Positions 28,153-37,374 of a stretch of DNA of 64,000 nt are shown here, one piece after another. The notes beneath the pieces were generated by a model. The model saw only the letters and a list, made by a program, of their open reading frames with translations. It had not been told where the DNA came from and ran no database searches. The position numbers and the translations under genes are program-made. This DNA comes from Glycocaulis albus (GTDB lineage: Bacteria; Pseudomonadota; Alphaproteobacteria; Caulobacterales; Maricaulaceae), in assembly GCF_014639075.1 (NCBI RefSeq), contig NZ_BMFS01000009.1, forward strand, positions 1 through 64,000, given 5' to 3'. Within the stretch, counting starts at the first letter, position 1. Each line of letters opens with the position of its first letter.

Positions 28153-28964
28153 TGCGCGCGCCAAGACGCATTCCCGTACTCGCCCTCGTCCTGACATTGG
28201 TGGGCATTGCCTGCCTCGTCATCATGGTGTTCGGCGATGCGCTTTCAGGGCATGACCATCGCGCGATGAACCTCGACCGGCGGCTTGCTCCGCCGCTAAC
28301 GGACGGACATTTGCTGGGCACGGATGAGCTGGGACGCGATGTTCTGGCCCGGCTGCTTACCGGTTTGCGCTGGTCCGTCGCCACGGCGCTCAGCGCAACG
28401 TTCATCGCGTTTATGATCGGCACAACGTTCGGACTGGTCGCGGCACGCGGTCAGTCAGCGCTTGGCGGCGTCATGCGCCTGCTGACGACCTTTACCCAGG
28501 CCTTCCCGCCCTTTGTTCTGGCCGTCACGGTGATCGCGGTCATGGGCGATGCGGGCTTCTTCTCGATAGTGCTGACGCTGGGCCTTGTTACATGGCCGGT
28601 CTTTTCCCGTGTCGTCTACGCCGAAGCGCGCAGCCTGTTCGAGCGTGAGCATGTGCTGGCGGCGGAAATGACGGGAATGCCGGCAATCCGGCTGTTCGTG
28701 CGGCACGTCCTGCCTGGCCTGGTGCCGAGTCTTTCCGTCCTCGTGGTGTTTCATTTTGCCGACATGATCGTGGCAGAGAGTGCCTTGTCCTTCCTCGGGA
28801 TCGGCGCGCCGCTGGGGGCGGCGACCTGGGGCGCGATGCTGTCTGAAAGCCGCGGCTACATGCTGTCGGCGCCGTGGCTGACGCTTTCTCCGGCTCTGGC
28901 GATGGTGGCCATCATCGTCTGCGCGCACGCGCTCGGCCAGCATCTCAGGAATGCCAGCCGATGA
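28152..28964 (+). CDS. dppC: ABC transporter permease, DppC/OppC type
   Basis: Second inner-membrane permease of the importer, 270 residues. The DppC signature HLLGTDELGRDVLARLLTGLRWS follows the first membrane segment. The EAA loop is VLAAEMTGMPAIRLFVRHVLPGL and is followed by the conserved ESALSFLGIGAPLGAATWGAMLSESR. Five or six transmembrane segments are visible. The ATG overlaps the dppB stop by one base. Subunit identity is secure at family level; the transported solute is not. Confidence 0.92.
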   Translation: MRAPRRIPVLALVLTLVGIACLVIMVFGDALSGHDHRAMNLDRRLAPPLTDGHLLGTDELGRDVLARLLTGLRWSVATALSATFIAFMIGTTFGLVAARGQSALGGVMRLLTTFTQAFPPFVLAVTVIAVMGDAGFFSIVLTLGLVTWPVFSRVVYAEARSLFEREHVLAAEMTGMPAIRLFVRHVLPGLVPSLSVLVVFHFADMIVAESALSFLGIGAPLGAATWGAMLSESRGYMLSAPWLTLSPALAMVAIIVCAHALGQHLRNASR

Positions 28965-29758
28965 ATGCAGCGGCCACATCCATGCCGCCCTCGCTCGCGG
29001 TCGCCGGCTTGCGCATAAGCGCGGGCGGCAAAGTGCTTGTGCCCGGCCTGTCACTGACGATCGGGAGGGGCGAGATTGTCGGCATGGTTGGCGCGTCGGG
29101 ATCCGGCAAGACCATCTCGGCCTTCTCCCTTGCCCGCCTGCTGCCTGATACGCTCACCCAGTCGGGCGAAATCAGCCTTGAAGGCGAGCGCATCGACCGT
29201 CTGTCCGAATCGGAGATGCGCAAGGTCCGGGGCGGCCGTATCGGCATGGTATTTCAGGACCCGCTCTCCTCCTTCAATCCGCTGCGTACTGTGGGCTCGA
29301 TACTGGTGGAATCCATCTGCCGGCATCAGCGCCTGCCGGCGCGGCAGGCGCGCGAGTTGGCCATCGACACGCTGGCCACGATGCGGCTTCCGGGCCGCAA
29401 GGCATCGGTGGATGCCTATCCGCACATGCTGTCGGGCGGCCAGCGCCAGCGCGCCATGATCGGGCTGGCGCTGGTGAACCGGCCTGCCCTGATTATCGCC
29501 GACGAACCGACAACAGCGCTCGACCCCACCATCCAGCTGCAGATACTGGCGCTATTGCGTCATCAGGCTTCCAGCGCAGCATGCCTCTTCATTACGCACG
29601 ATATCGGCGCGGCCTCGGCCATCTGTGACCGGCTCGCGGTCATGAACGAGGGCGAGATCGTCGAGGAGGGCCCGACCGACCGGCTGCTAGCCTCGCCCAC
29701 TCACCCTTTCACCCGCGAACTGCTCTCACATGCACCCGGAGGCGCGCGGTTCCGATGA
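28961..29758 (+). CDS. dppD: ABC transporter ATPase, DppD/OppD type
   Basis: ATP-binding subunit of 265 residues. Walker A is GASGSGKT, the Q-loop is [13 protein letters not shown], the signature motif is [11 protein letters not shown], and Walker B is [12 protein letters not shown], followed by the H-loop (FITHDIGA). The chain stops soon after [11 protein letters not shown], so it lacks the C-terminal oligopeptide-transporter extension with the iron-sulphur cysteines seen in longer DppD/OppD proteins. It overlaps dppC by 4 nt. Confidence 0.9.
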   Translation: MNAAATSMPPSLAVAGLRISAGGKVLVPGLSLTIGRGEIVGMVGASGSGKTISAFSLARLLPDTLTQSGEISLEGERIDRLSESEMRKVRGGRIGMVFQDPLSSFNPLRTVGSILVESICRHQRLPARQARELAIDTLATMRLPGRKASVDAYPHMLSGGQRQRAMIGLALVNRPALIIADEPTTALDPTIQLQILALLRHQASSAACLFITHDIGAASAICDRLAVMNEGEIVEEGPTDRLLASPTHPFTRELLSHAPGGARFR

Positions 29759-30642
29759 GCAGTCCGTTGCTTCAGATACGCGATCTGGTGATCGATTACG
29801 GAAAAGGCGCAGACCGGTTCCGGGCCCTGCATGGCTGTTCGTTTGATCTTGAACCGGGGCAGGTCATGGCGGTCGTGGGCGAGTCCGGCTCGGGCAAATC
29901 CTCGCTTGTGCGGGCTGTCGCCGGTCTTGTTGCGCCCGCTTCGGGCGAGATGCTGCTGGACGGGCAGGTCTTGCCACCGTTGCGCCAGCGGCCGCCACAC
30001 ACGCGGCGCATGATCCAGATGGTGTTTCAGGACCCGGGCGCCAGCCTCAATCCGCTGCACCGTGTGCAAGCCATTATCGAAGAGCCCCTGCGCGTAACCG
30101 GATATGGCGATGCCGCCGGACGCAAGCGCCGGGTGGCCGAGCTGATGGACATGACCCAGCTGTCTGCCGATCTCGCCACGCGCCGGCCGCGCGAGCTGTC
30201 AGGTGGTCAGAAGCAGCGCGTGGCGATTGCGCGCGCGCTGGCCATGGAGCCGCGCATCCTTATCGCCGACGAAGCGCTCTCCGCTCTCGATTTCACCACG
30301 CAGGATCATGTGTCACGCCTGCTGTCCGATCTGCGCCGCGATCTGAACCTTGCCATGCTGTTTGTCTCGCACGACATGCGCAGCGTGCGGCGCATGGCCG
30401 ATGATGTCTGCGTCATCGAAAAGGGCCATGTCGTTGAGCAGGGTGCGGTCAGCGACGTGCTCTATAATCCGAAATCGGCCTATACGCGGCTCTTGCTGGC
30501 CGCCGCTCTCAATCCGCGTGCGGCACTTTCCGATCCGCGCCTTGCCGAGGCACTGGAGAACGGGGAGGCTGTGTCCGAGGACGCTCTCAAAGGGGTTATG
30601 GACATTATTCGCGGCGGTGCCCTGATGGGAGATGCGCGATGA
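29755..30642 (+). CDS. dppF: ABC transporter ATPase, DppF/OppF type
   Basis: Second ATP-binding subunit, 295 residues, with Walker A GESGSGKSS, Q-loop MVFQDPGASLNPL, signature LSGGQKQRVAIARAL, Walker B ILIADEALSALD and H-loop FVSHDM. The C-terminal part contains YNPKSAYTRLLLAAAL, the usual OppF/DppF tail. Start and stop both overlap neighbours in ATGA. With dppD it would form the heterodimeric motor of the importer. Confidence 0.92.
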   Translation: MSSPLLQIRDLVIDYGKGADRFRALHGCSFDLEPGQVMAVVGESGSGKSSLVRAVAGLVAPASGEMLLDGQVLPPLRQRPPHTRRMIQMVFQDPGASLNPLHRVQAIIEEPLRVTGYGDAAGRKRRVAELMDMTQLSADLATRRPRELSGGQKQRVAIARALAMEPRILIADEALSALDFTTQDHVSRLLSDLRRDLNLAMLFVSHDMRSVRRMADDVCVIEKGHVVEQGAVSDVLYNPKSAYTRLLLAAALNPRAALSDPRLAEALENGEAVSEDALKGVMDIIRGGALMGDAR

Positions 30643-32162
30643 AGTGGTTACAGGCGCTATGTGCCGTCATCTGCCTGGCGCTGGCCGCGTGCTCTGATAC
30701 GGGCAATGGCGCCGATGATGAACAGGTATTGCGTGTGGGGGTGGCATCCCTGCCGTCCAGCCTCGGTAATCCCTATCGTGGCAATGGACGGCCCGGGTCG
30801 CTGCTCTGGCATGCGATTTTTGACGGGCTTACCCGGCTTGATTTTGAAGGTGACCCCGAACCCGCCCTCGCGGTGGAGTGGGAACTGGTATCACCAACGG
30901 TATGGCGTTTCACATTGCGCGAAGGGGTACGCTACTCCAACGGGCGGCCTTTCGACGCCGACGCCGTGGTTGAGGTGTTTGAGTGGCTGGCGACGCCGGA
31001 GGGGCGCAGGAACCTGATCGGTATCGAAATGCGCGACATCGTGGCGGTGCGGGCGATCGACACGCTGACAGTGGAGTTCGAGACGGCCCGGCCCGATCCC
31101 ATCCTCCCGCGCCGCCTGGTAACGGTGAACATGGTGGAGCCGCGTGCCCTGCAGGAGATGGGACTGGACGCCTATAGCCGTGCGCCGGTCGGAACGGGCG
31201 CCTTCATCATGACCCGCTGGGACCAGCGCCGCCGTCATCTGACGCTGGAGCGCAACCCCGACAGCTGGCGCGAATCGTCTCTGGACCGGCTTATCTTCCT
31301 CGAGCTGCCGAGTTCCTCTGGCCGTACGCAGGCGCTGTTGTCCGGTGATGTCGACTTTGCCCTGATCGATCTGGAGGAGATGGACCGGCTTGAGCGCGGC
31401 GGATTTCCGATCCTGTCCACACCGTCCATGCAGGTTAAGGCGTACACCTTCCGCGTGGAGGGTAGCAGCGAGAACTCGCCCGTTCGTGACGTAAGAGTGC
31501 GTCAGGCGCTCAACTACGCCGTCGACAAGCATGCCATTTCCGCCCTCCTGCCCGGCGGGGCAGTACCGTCCGGCCAGCCCGCACCGCGTGGTGTGTTCGG
31601 CCATGACCCGTTGATCGAACCATACCCCTACGACCCGGACCGCGCCCGCGCGCTGCTGGCGGAGGCCGGATGGCCGGATGGTTTCGAGCTAACCATGGAA
31701 GTGCTTACCGACGCTGCGCCCGGCGATGACCTGATGACGCAGGCCGTCGCGGAGTATTGGCGGCAGGTTGGTGTGAACACGCGCCTGCGTATCGTGACCC
31801 TGCCCGAATACCTCAACCGCCTGCTGACCAATAACTGGCGCGGCGATGCCTTTGCCCTGTCCTGGAACAGCTTCCAGTACAATGACATCACCCGCGCGAT
31901 GAATGATTTTTCCTGCGGGCGCTTCGTGCCGTATTTCTGTGACGAAGCCATCACGCAGGAGTTCCAGGCCGCTCGCGTCCTGCATGACGAGGCGGCCCGT
32001 CTTGAAGCCTATCAGGAACTGGCGCGCGCCTATCGTGACGCTGCCCCGTCCGTTTTCCTGGTGGAGCACCGGGACCTCTTTGCCTACGCCCCCTATGTTG
32101 ACGGTGTGCGTATCCGGCACCGCGTGCCGGTCTACGAGGAGATCACGCTTCAGCGGCCGTGA
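30639..32162 (+). CDS. dppA: Solute-binding lipoprotein of the ABC importer (SBP_bac_5)
   Basis: A 507-residue family 5 extracellular solute-binding protein. The lipobox LAAC (about Cys19) anchors it to the membrane, unlike the soluble DppA of E. coli. Family landmarks are LRVGVASLPSSLGNPY, the WRFTLREGVRYSNGRPFDADAVV motif, PVGTGAFIMTRWDQRRRHLTLERNPD and VRVRQALNYAVDKHAI. These proteins bind peptides, opines, nickel-histidine or, for E. coli Dpp, also haem and 5-aminolevulinate. It is last in the operon and its end overlaps the convergent MFS gene by 13 bp. Confidence 0.9.
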   Translation: MKWLQALCAVICLALAACSDTGNGADDEQVLRVGVASLPSSLGNPYRGNGRPGSLLWHAIFDGLTRLDFEGDPEPALAVEWELVSPTVWRFTLREGVRYSNGRPFDADAVVEVFEWLATPEGRRNLIGIEMRDIVAVRAIDTLTVEFETARPDPILPRRLVTVNMVEPRALQEMGLDAYSRAPVGTGAFIMTRWDQRRRHLTLERNPDSWRESSLDRLIFLELPSSSGRTQALLSGDVDFALIDLEEMDRLERGGFPILSTPSMQVKAYTFRVEGSSENSPVRDVRVRQALNYAVDKHAISALLPGGAVPSGQPAPRGVFGHDPLIEPYPYDPDRARALLAEAGWPDGFELTMEVLTDAAPGDDLMTQAVAEYWRQVGVNTRLRIVTLPEYLNRLLTNNWRGDAFALSWNSFQYNDITRAMNDFSCGRFVPYFCDEAITQEFQAARVLHDEAARLEAYQELARAYRDAAPSVFLVEHRDLFAYAPYVDGVRIRHRVPVYEEITLQRP

Positions 32163-33538
32163 AGCCGGCCGCGGAGCTTTGCCAGGCTGACCAGTGCGGC
32201 CAGCACAGCGAAGAGCGCGGCGATGCCCAGCGCCAGACGCGGCGCGCCGCCGCCGGCCAGATGAAACATCCCGCCCATGAGGACAGCCCCGGTCGTTTGG
32301 CCCGCGAGCCGCCCGGAGGCCAGAAGGCCACTGGCTCCACCGCTGCGGCCACGCGGGGCGGCGAGCAATATGTCACGGGCATTGGGGCTCTGGAAAAGAC
32401 CAAAGCCGATGCCGCAGCCTGCCAGCGCCGCGACCAGCAGGACGGGTGATGATGTGTTGGCGGGCATGAACGCCCAGGCGGCAAGCGCCAGGGCGAACAC
32501 TGTCATGCCCGCTGCGCCCGGCAGCCCTGACGGCACACGCCCGGCAAGCCGTCCGCTGACGCTTGCCGCCATGCCGGTTGCTACGGGCCAGGCCACCATC
32601 ATCAGGCCGGTTTCCACCAGCGAGCGGCCGAACACAACGTGCATCAGAAATGGCAGGGCGATCATCGCCAGAGCCTGGGCAATGAAGGCTGAGACGGCCG
32701 CGCCGGCGGCCAGTGCGATCGCGCGCACGCGCAGGAGATCCACCGGCAGTATCGGTGCAGGCCGGGCGCGGGCCCGCCAGACCGAGATCGCCAGTAGCCC
32801 CGCGCCGGCCAGTACCGTGATCCAGCCGGTGAACTGGCCGTGCAGCACCTTGTCGATACCGAGAAACAACAGCACGAATGCCGCGGCATTGAGCGCGGCG
32901 CCTGTCCAGTCGAAACGCGCCCGGCTGGCGGTCGCGCCGGGCAGGACCCAGACCGCAAGCGCGAGCGCGCCAATGCCGATCGGCACGTTGAAAGCAAACA
33001 GCCAGCGCCAGTCTGCCACCGACAATATGCCGGCCGCCAATGCTGGCCCGGCTGCAGCCGATGCCGCGACTACCAGCGCATTCAGCCCCACACCGCGTCC
33101 GAGCATCGAGACCGGATAGGTGTGGCGCACCAGCGCGCCATTAATGCTCATGATCGCGGCCGCGCCGATGCCCTGAAAGACCCGCGCGGCGATCAGGAGG
33201 CTGGCATCGGGTGCCAGCGCACAGGCACCCGCGCCGCCAATGAAAACAGCAAGCCCTGCCGCGTAGACGCGCCGGAACCCGATACTTTCCCCCAATGCGG
33301 CCATGGGAAGCAGGAGGGCCAGTATGGTCAGCTGATAGGCATTGACCGCCCAGATCATGCGCGACGGCGGCGTGTCGAAAGCGCTGACGAGGGCGGGGAG
33401 TGCAATATTGGCGATACTGGCGTCCAGCACGCACATGGCGATCGCAATTGCGATCGCCAGCGCCGATAGCTGCCGCCGTGGCGCCGGCAGCCCGTCAGCG
33501 GCTTCCCCGCCCGCGCCGGGGGCGGGGTCTGGCGGCAA
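32150..33538 (-). CDS. MFS transporter, DHA2 (EmrB/QacA) drug exporter-like
   Basis: A 462-residue proton-coupled exporter with about 14 hydrophobic segments. The DHA2 features are the first-helix motif LDASIANIALPAL, the VNAYQLTILALLLPMAALGESIGFRRVY stretch (motif A region), and motif C-like GPALAAGILSVADWRWLFAFNVPIG. Its likely role is efflux of a toxic substrate or intermediate of the surrounding catabolic genes. No ATG is available before the first helix; a TTG at 33538, just after the stop of the methyltransferase gene, is the apparent start. It is cotranscribed with that gene. Confidence 0.88.
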   Translation of the reverse strand: MPPDPAPGAGGEAADGLPAPRRQLSALAIAIAIAMCVLDASIANIALPALVSAFDTPPSRMIWAVNAYQLTILALLLPMAALGESIGFRRVYAAGLAVFIGGAGACALAPDASLLIAARVFQGIGAAAIMSINGALVRHTYPVSMLGRGVGLNALVVAASAAAGPALAAGILSVADWRWLFAFNVPIGIGALALAVWVLPGATASRARFDWTGAALNAAAFVLLFLGIDKVLHGQFTGWITVLAGAGLLAISVWRARARPAPILPVDLLRVRAIALAAGAAVSAFIAQALAMIALPFLMHVVFGRSLVETGLMMVAWPVATGMAASVSGRLAGRVPSGLPGAAGMTVFALALAAWAFMPANTSSPVLLVAALAGCGIGFGLFQSPNARDILLAAPRGRSGGASGLLASGRLAGQTTGAVLMGGMFHLAGGGAPRLALGIAALFAVLAALVSLAKLRGRLHGR

Positions 33539-33540
33539 TG

Positions 33541-34698
33541 TCAGGACTTCAGGGCGGTGCCGCGTTGCCCGCTGGCATCCGGCTTTTCGCCCAGAACGAG
33601 ATACCAGGAGCGTGGTCCGTCGCGCATCTTCACAGTCGTCTCGACGACTTCGTCACCGGCAAACCCGATTTCCCGCATGACCGCCGGCACGTCAGCGTTC
33701 AGGAAGTCATCCCAGAAGGGCTCGTTATTGTTCTTCGTCTGCCAGGCGAACATGAATTTCTCGAACTCAGAGAAGTCGGCGCCCTTCACCGGCACGTCCT
33801 GATGGACTACCACCCCGCCGGGTTTCAGCACGCGGCGCGCTTCGGCAAATATCCTGCCGAGCATGGGACGCGAAACCTCGTGCATCATGTTGTGGGAGAT
33901 GACGAGGTCAAAGCTCTCGTCCTCGAAGTCCATCCGGGCAGCATCCATCTGGTGGAAATGCACTTTCAGGCCCATCGCCTCGGCGCGCAGATGGGCGTAG
34001 CGCAGCATGGCTGGTGCCACGTCGACGGCGTGAACCTCTGCGTCCGGGAAGCGCGCCGCATAGCCGACCGACGCCCCTCCTGCCGAACAGGCAAGGTCGA
34101 GAATACGCATGGGCCGCATGGTGGCGTAACGCTCTTCGAGAAAATCGATGACGGCTGCCGACTTGCTGTCCCGCGAGCCGATCCCGGTACCGGCCGAAAA
34201 CGCGTTGCCGCCGCTTTCATAAAGCGCCCCGGCGATAATGTCGTCCTCACCCGCATCGCGCATATAGCCACCGGGCTGACCATGGATGTGGGCGGCAAAC
34301 GCGTCGCCGGGCGCGTCAAAGTCACGGGCAAGCGACAGCGTTCCGCCCGCCGGGGCATTGCGGAATTGTGCAGCAGCCTGCTGCATGCGCGGCAGGTCGC
34401 GTTGAACGGTCTCCTCGACACTGTTCCACATCAGCTCCTGTGCGCTGCAGCTCAGCGCGCTCCAGAGCTGGTAATAGGGGTCGACGGCCATGGCTTCGCC
34501 GATCTCGGCCTGGCTTTGCGGCTGCTGGCCGGTGGTTGCCTCGTGCCGTTTTGCCGCGCGCGCCTTGAACACCTTCTCATTGCCCGGCTGAAGCTGTGTC
34601 AGCCGGCGCTTGAGTTGCACGACGTACTGGGTGCGGGCCGCCTCGTCATGGTTGGGACGGGCCATGATGTCGTGGGTGGCAGTGCGGTCGATAATCAT
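33541..34698 (-). CDS. Class I SAM-dependent methyltransferase with N-terminal helical region
   Basis: A 385-residue protein. Residues about 210-320 form a Rossmann methyltransferase: motif I RILDLACSAGGASVGYAARFP, the acidic loop VHAVDVAPAML, motif II/III DESFDLVISHNMMHEVS and the post-motif RRVLKPGGVVVHQD. The first 180 residues are helical and not recognised; they contain QPQSQAEIGEAMAVDPYYQLWS. Substrate unknown. It is the first gene of a two-gene operon with the MFS exporter (2 bp between them), suggesting that a methylated product or its precursor is exported. A 9-bp-arm palindrome lies 43 bp upstream. Confidence 0.82.
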   Translation of the reverse strand: MIIDRTATHDIMARPNHDEAARTQYVVQLKRRLTQLQPGNEKVFKARAAKRHEATTGQQPQSQAEIGEAMAVDPYYQLWSALSCSAQELMWNSVEETVQRDLPRMQQAAAQFRNAPAGGTLSLARDFDAPGDAFAAHIHGQPGGYMRDAGEDDIIAGALYESGGNAFSAGTGIGSRDSKSAAVIDFLEERYATMRPMRILDLACSAGGASVGYAARFPDAEVHAVDVAPAMLRYAHLRAEAMGLKVHFHQMDAARMDFEDESFDLVISHNMMHEVSRPMLGRIFAEARRVLKPGGVVVHQDVPVKGADFSEFEKFMFAWQTKNNNEPFWDDFLNADVPAVMREIGFAGDEVVETTVKMRDGPRSWYLVLGEKPDASGQRGTALKS

Positions 34699-34740
34699 CG
34701 GGCGGTCTCGCTTTGCTAGCTGGCACGCGATATGGACAAC

Positions 34741-34760
34741 ATGTATTTAAATAAATACAT
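34741..34760. promoter_or_regulatory. Inverted repeat operator candidate in a divergent promoter
   Basis: ATGTATTTA and TAAATACAT are exact inverted arms separated by AA. The site lies between the divergent methyltransferase and racemase-fold genes and is much more AT-rich than its surroundings. A GntR-type dimer could bind it; this is inferred. Confidence 0.55.
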
Positions 34761-34807
34761 CTAAGAAGATCAAGGTGCCAGATGTTTTCCGCTGATGGAT
34801 CGAGATT

Positions 34808-35614
34808 GTGACAGACAAGGCCTCACATCCAGCCCTTTCGCAGCCCCGTCCAGATCTGGGGCGCTCAGGCGTTGTTGCGCTGATGACGCCGGCAGAAAAC
34901 CCGACCGCCGAACCGGAACTCTCCGTGTTGCTGGGGCCGGACATCAACCTGCTTTCAACCCGCATGCACATTGCCGCGCCCGACATGAATGTGCGGCTTA
35001 GAGGCTATGCAGCGGACATGGACCAGTGGATGGCACCCTTCGGCAAGGCACCGCTTGATGCGGCCATCTTTGCCTGCACGGGGTCCAGCTATCTTGTTCC
35101 GCCGGCAGGCGCGCCGGGCCGCCTCTTCCATCATGCAGGCAGAGATATGCCGCTGATTGCTGCCGCCAATGCGGTGCGCGATGCAGTGGCAGCACTCGGG
35201 GCCCGCAAGCTGGTCCTTGTCAGCCCGTATCCGGACAGCCTTACCTCTGCGGCCGTCAAATGGTGGACGGTACAAGGCCATGAAATAGGCAAGGTTCTGG
35301 CGGTGCCACCTGCTGCTTCGGGTCATCCCATATATGCGCGCGACGCCCGCGCGATCCTCAACACGCTGCGCATGGCCGCGCGAATGGATGGGGATGCTGT
35401 GCTGGCGCTTGGAACCGGCGCGCCCAGCCTTCCCGCGCTCGCGATTGCATCACTGGAGACACATACGCCGGTGCTGTCATCAAATCTGTGCACCGCCTGG
35501 GCGGTCAGTGCCGCGCTGGGACAGCCTTCCACACCGCGCGACTGGATTGCCGGAGAGGCACCCTGGCGCCAGCGCCTGCTTGACCGCTTTCCGGCCCTCA
35601 TGGCCGGCCTCTAG
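34808..35614 (+). CDS. Asp/Glu racemase-fold protein (maleate isomerase/AMDase family)
   Basis: A 268-residue protein of the family that includes maleate cis-trans isomerase, arylmalonate decarboxylase and hydantoin racemase. The N-terminal pattern GVVALMTPAENPTAEPEL and the central AAIFACTGSSYL are diagnostic; Cys90 is the first catalytic cysteine. The position of the second, usually a Cys before T-N/G-N, reads LALGTGAPSLPAL here, so it appears to be Gly202. A lone Cys228 lies later in SSNLCTAW. A standard two-base isomerase or racemase therefore looks unlikely, and a decarboxylase or lyase-like activity is possible. The GTG start has GGATCGAGA upstream. It is divergent from the methyltransferase operon. 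Confidence 0.75.
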   Translation: MTDKASHPALSQPRPDLGRSGVVALMTPAENPTAEPELSVLLGPDINLLSTRMHIAAPDMNVRLRGYAADMDQWMAPFGKAPLDAAIFACTGSSYLVPPAGAPGRLFHHAGRDMPLIAAANAVRDAVAALGARKLVLVSPYPDSLTSAAVKWWTVQGHEIGKVLAVPPAASGHPIYARDARAILNTLRMAARMDGDAVLALGTGAPSLPALAIASLETHTPVLSSNLCTAWAVSAALGQPSTPRDWIAGEAPWRQRLLDRFPALMAGL

Positions 35615-35659
35615 AAACAGAACCCGCTCACCAGCCTTTCACGCAAACAGGAATGTCCC

Positions 35660-35947
35660 ATGTCGTCCACACCCAAAGCCCCCCGTCCTGTATTCTTCGA
35701 AGACGCGGCCAATGACCGACTGACGGCGATCATTACGGCGCTGGCGGCAGAAGTCGCGGTCCTGTCAGAGCGGGTACACAGCCTTGAGGCCGTGCTTGCG
35801 GAGAAGGCAGTTCTGGAGACAGGGGCGCTAGATGCTTTTCAGCCCAGTGCGGAACAGCTCGCCGCCCGGCGGGAGCGCCATGAGGCGTTCAACCAGCGGG
35901 TCTTCTATGTACTTGAGGAGGAGCTGGCCTCGCTGCCGCCCGAATAG
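35660..35947 (+). CDS. Small hypothetical coiled-coil protein
   Basis: A 95-residue protein of unknown family. Residues about 18-55 (NDRLTAIITALAAEVAVLSERVHSLEAVLAEKAVLE) have heptad spacing for a dimeric coiled coil, and a second helix covers EQLAARRERHEAFNQRVFYVLEEELASL. No signal peptide or metal-binding motif is seen. It follows the racemase-fold gene by 45 bp with its own AGGAA and is probably cotranscribed. It could be a small subunit or stabiliser of a neighbouring enzyme, but nothing in the sequence proves this. Confidence 0.65.
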   Translation: MSSTPKAPRPVFFEDAANDRLTAIITALAAEVAVLSERVHSLEAVLAEKAVLETGALDAFQPSAEQLAARRERHEAFNQRVFYVLEEELASLPPE

Positions 35948-35954
35948 CGCGGCG

Positions 35955-37154
35955 TCATGCCGTCGCTTCGGCCCGGCGCAAGCCCTCGATCATGGATGAG
36001 CGCATGATATAGGCCTTGGCCTTTGCCGGGTCCGATGTGACCGCTTTCAGCCCTTCCAGAATCACGCGGCGCTTCTCGGGGTCGCGCTCCTGCATGCGCC
36101 GCCGGTTGCGATCCGCCTGCTGGAGGATTTCCTCCTCGGCTACAGGGCGGCGCTGCCGGGTGTAGAGATCGAGCAGATCGTGCGATTCCCCTGCCAGCAC
36201 GCGCTTGAGCTTGGCTGTCAGGTTGAAGACGTCGTGTATCCCGCCATTCATGCCCATGCCGCCGCTCGGGCTGTTCACGTGTGCCGCATCACCTGCCAGC
36301 ACCACGCGGCCCCGGCGATAGTCCGGCACGATGCGCATATGGACCCGGTAGGGTCTTGTCTCGAACACATTATAGGGTTCATTGCGCGGCACGATGGCGT
36401 TGAGCTTGCGCTGGATGCTTTCCGGTTTCAGGGCGTCCTCGATGGACTCGTCCTCTGACGGGTATAGCGAGCAACGCCAGAATTCCTTCAGGCGCAAAAG
36501 CGAGAACGTGCCGCCATTGCGCCAGACATAGTTCACGTTGGAGAGGCCGGGCAGGTGCTCTTCGAATGGAAAATCCGTGATCGCGAGAATGGTGGTTTCC
36601 GGATAGGTCAGCCCTTCAAGCGCGAGGCCGGCCTGTTCGCGCACCGTGCTGCGCGCTCCATCGGCGCCGATCAGGAAACGGCCCCTGATCGACAATTCTT
36701 CGCCATCCCTGATGGCGCGCACCTGCACGGCGTCATCGGTCTGCGTGACCGACTCGACACGCGCGCCCATGATGATTTCTGCAAATGGCGCCCCGGCCAG
36801 GGCATCGGCCAGGATGCGGCACAGGCGGAATTGTTCGCATTGCAGCCGGAAGGGGTGGCGGGTTTCTCCTTCCAGAACGGAAAGGTCGAACACCGCGCGG
36901 TCATGAGTTTCATGCTGGCGGATCTGCCAGGAGCGGCAAACCAGCCCCTGATCGATCAGTGGCCTCGCCAGCCCGTACTCGTCGAGCATGTCCAATGTTG
37001 GCGGGTGAAATGTCGAGGCCCGCAAATCTTCTGGCAATGACGGTTCAGCTTCCAGAACGATACACGATATACCAAATGCGTTCAGGCGCAGAGCGGCAGA
37101 CAGGCCGACCGGGCCGGCACCGACGATAATGACCTGCGTATCAAGCTTTTGCAT
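35955..37154 (-). CDS. FAD-dependent monooxygenase, class A aromatic hydroxylase type
   Basis: A 399-residue flavoprotein hydroxylase. The FAD-binding GxGxxG is IIVGAGPVGLSAALRL (residues about 8-23), the DG motif is FLIGADGARSTVREQAG, and the GD motif is GRVVLAGDAAHVNSPSGGMGMNGGIHDVFNL, together defining the PHBH/PheA/MhpA group that hydroxylates aromatic or heteroaromatic rings with NAD(P)H and oxygen. The substrate is unknown. The start at 37154 (MQKLDTQVIIVG) is fixed by the FAD motif. It is divergent from the aldehyde dehydrogenase at 37375, and both could act in sequence on a ring-cleavage pathway. Confidence 0.88.
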   Translation of the reverse strand: MQKLDTQVIIVGAGPVGLSAALRLNAFGISCIVLEAEPSLPEDLRASTFHPPTLDMLDEYGLARPLIDQGLVCRSWQIRQHETHDRAVFDLSVLEGETRHPFRLQCEQFRLCRILADALAGAPFAEIIMGARVESVTQTDDAVQVRAIRDGEELSIRGRFLIGADGARSTVREQAGLALEGLTYPETTILAITDFPFEEHLPGLSNVNYVWRNGGTFSLLRLKEFWRCSLYPSEDESIEDALKPESIQRKLNAIVPRNEPYNVFETRPYRVHMRIVPDYRRGRVVLAGDAAHVNSPSGGMGMNGGIHDVFNLTAKLKRVLAGESHDLLDLYTRQRRPVAEEEILQQADRNRRRMQERDPEKRRVILEGLKAVTSDPAKAKAYIMRSSMIEGLRRAEATA

Positions 37155-37374
37155 GAAGTCCTCTACCCCACTTGTCTGTTTCTTGATACGTTTGCGCGAG
37201 CGGTTCCGCAACCCCTGCGGACTAACCTAAGCGCTAATTGCTAGACAATGTGATGTGGTGGCAGGTGATGCAGCAAGTCCGTTGACTTGTCGGATCGCCT
37301 CATGTCGTATTTTTAGTCAGACATCTGCGGGTCCAGACAGGACCAGCGCACGATCCAGATTCGAGGACCTACCC

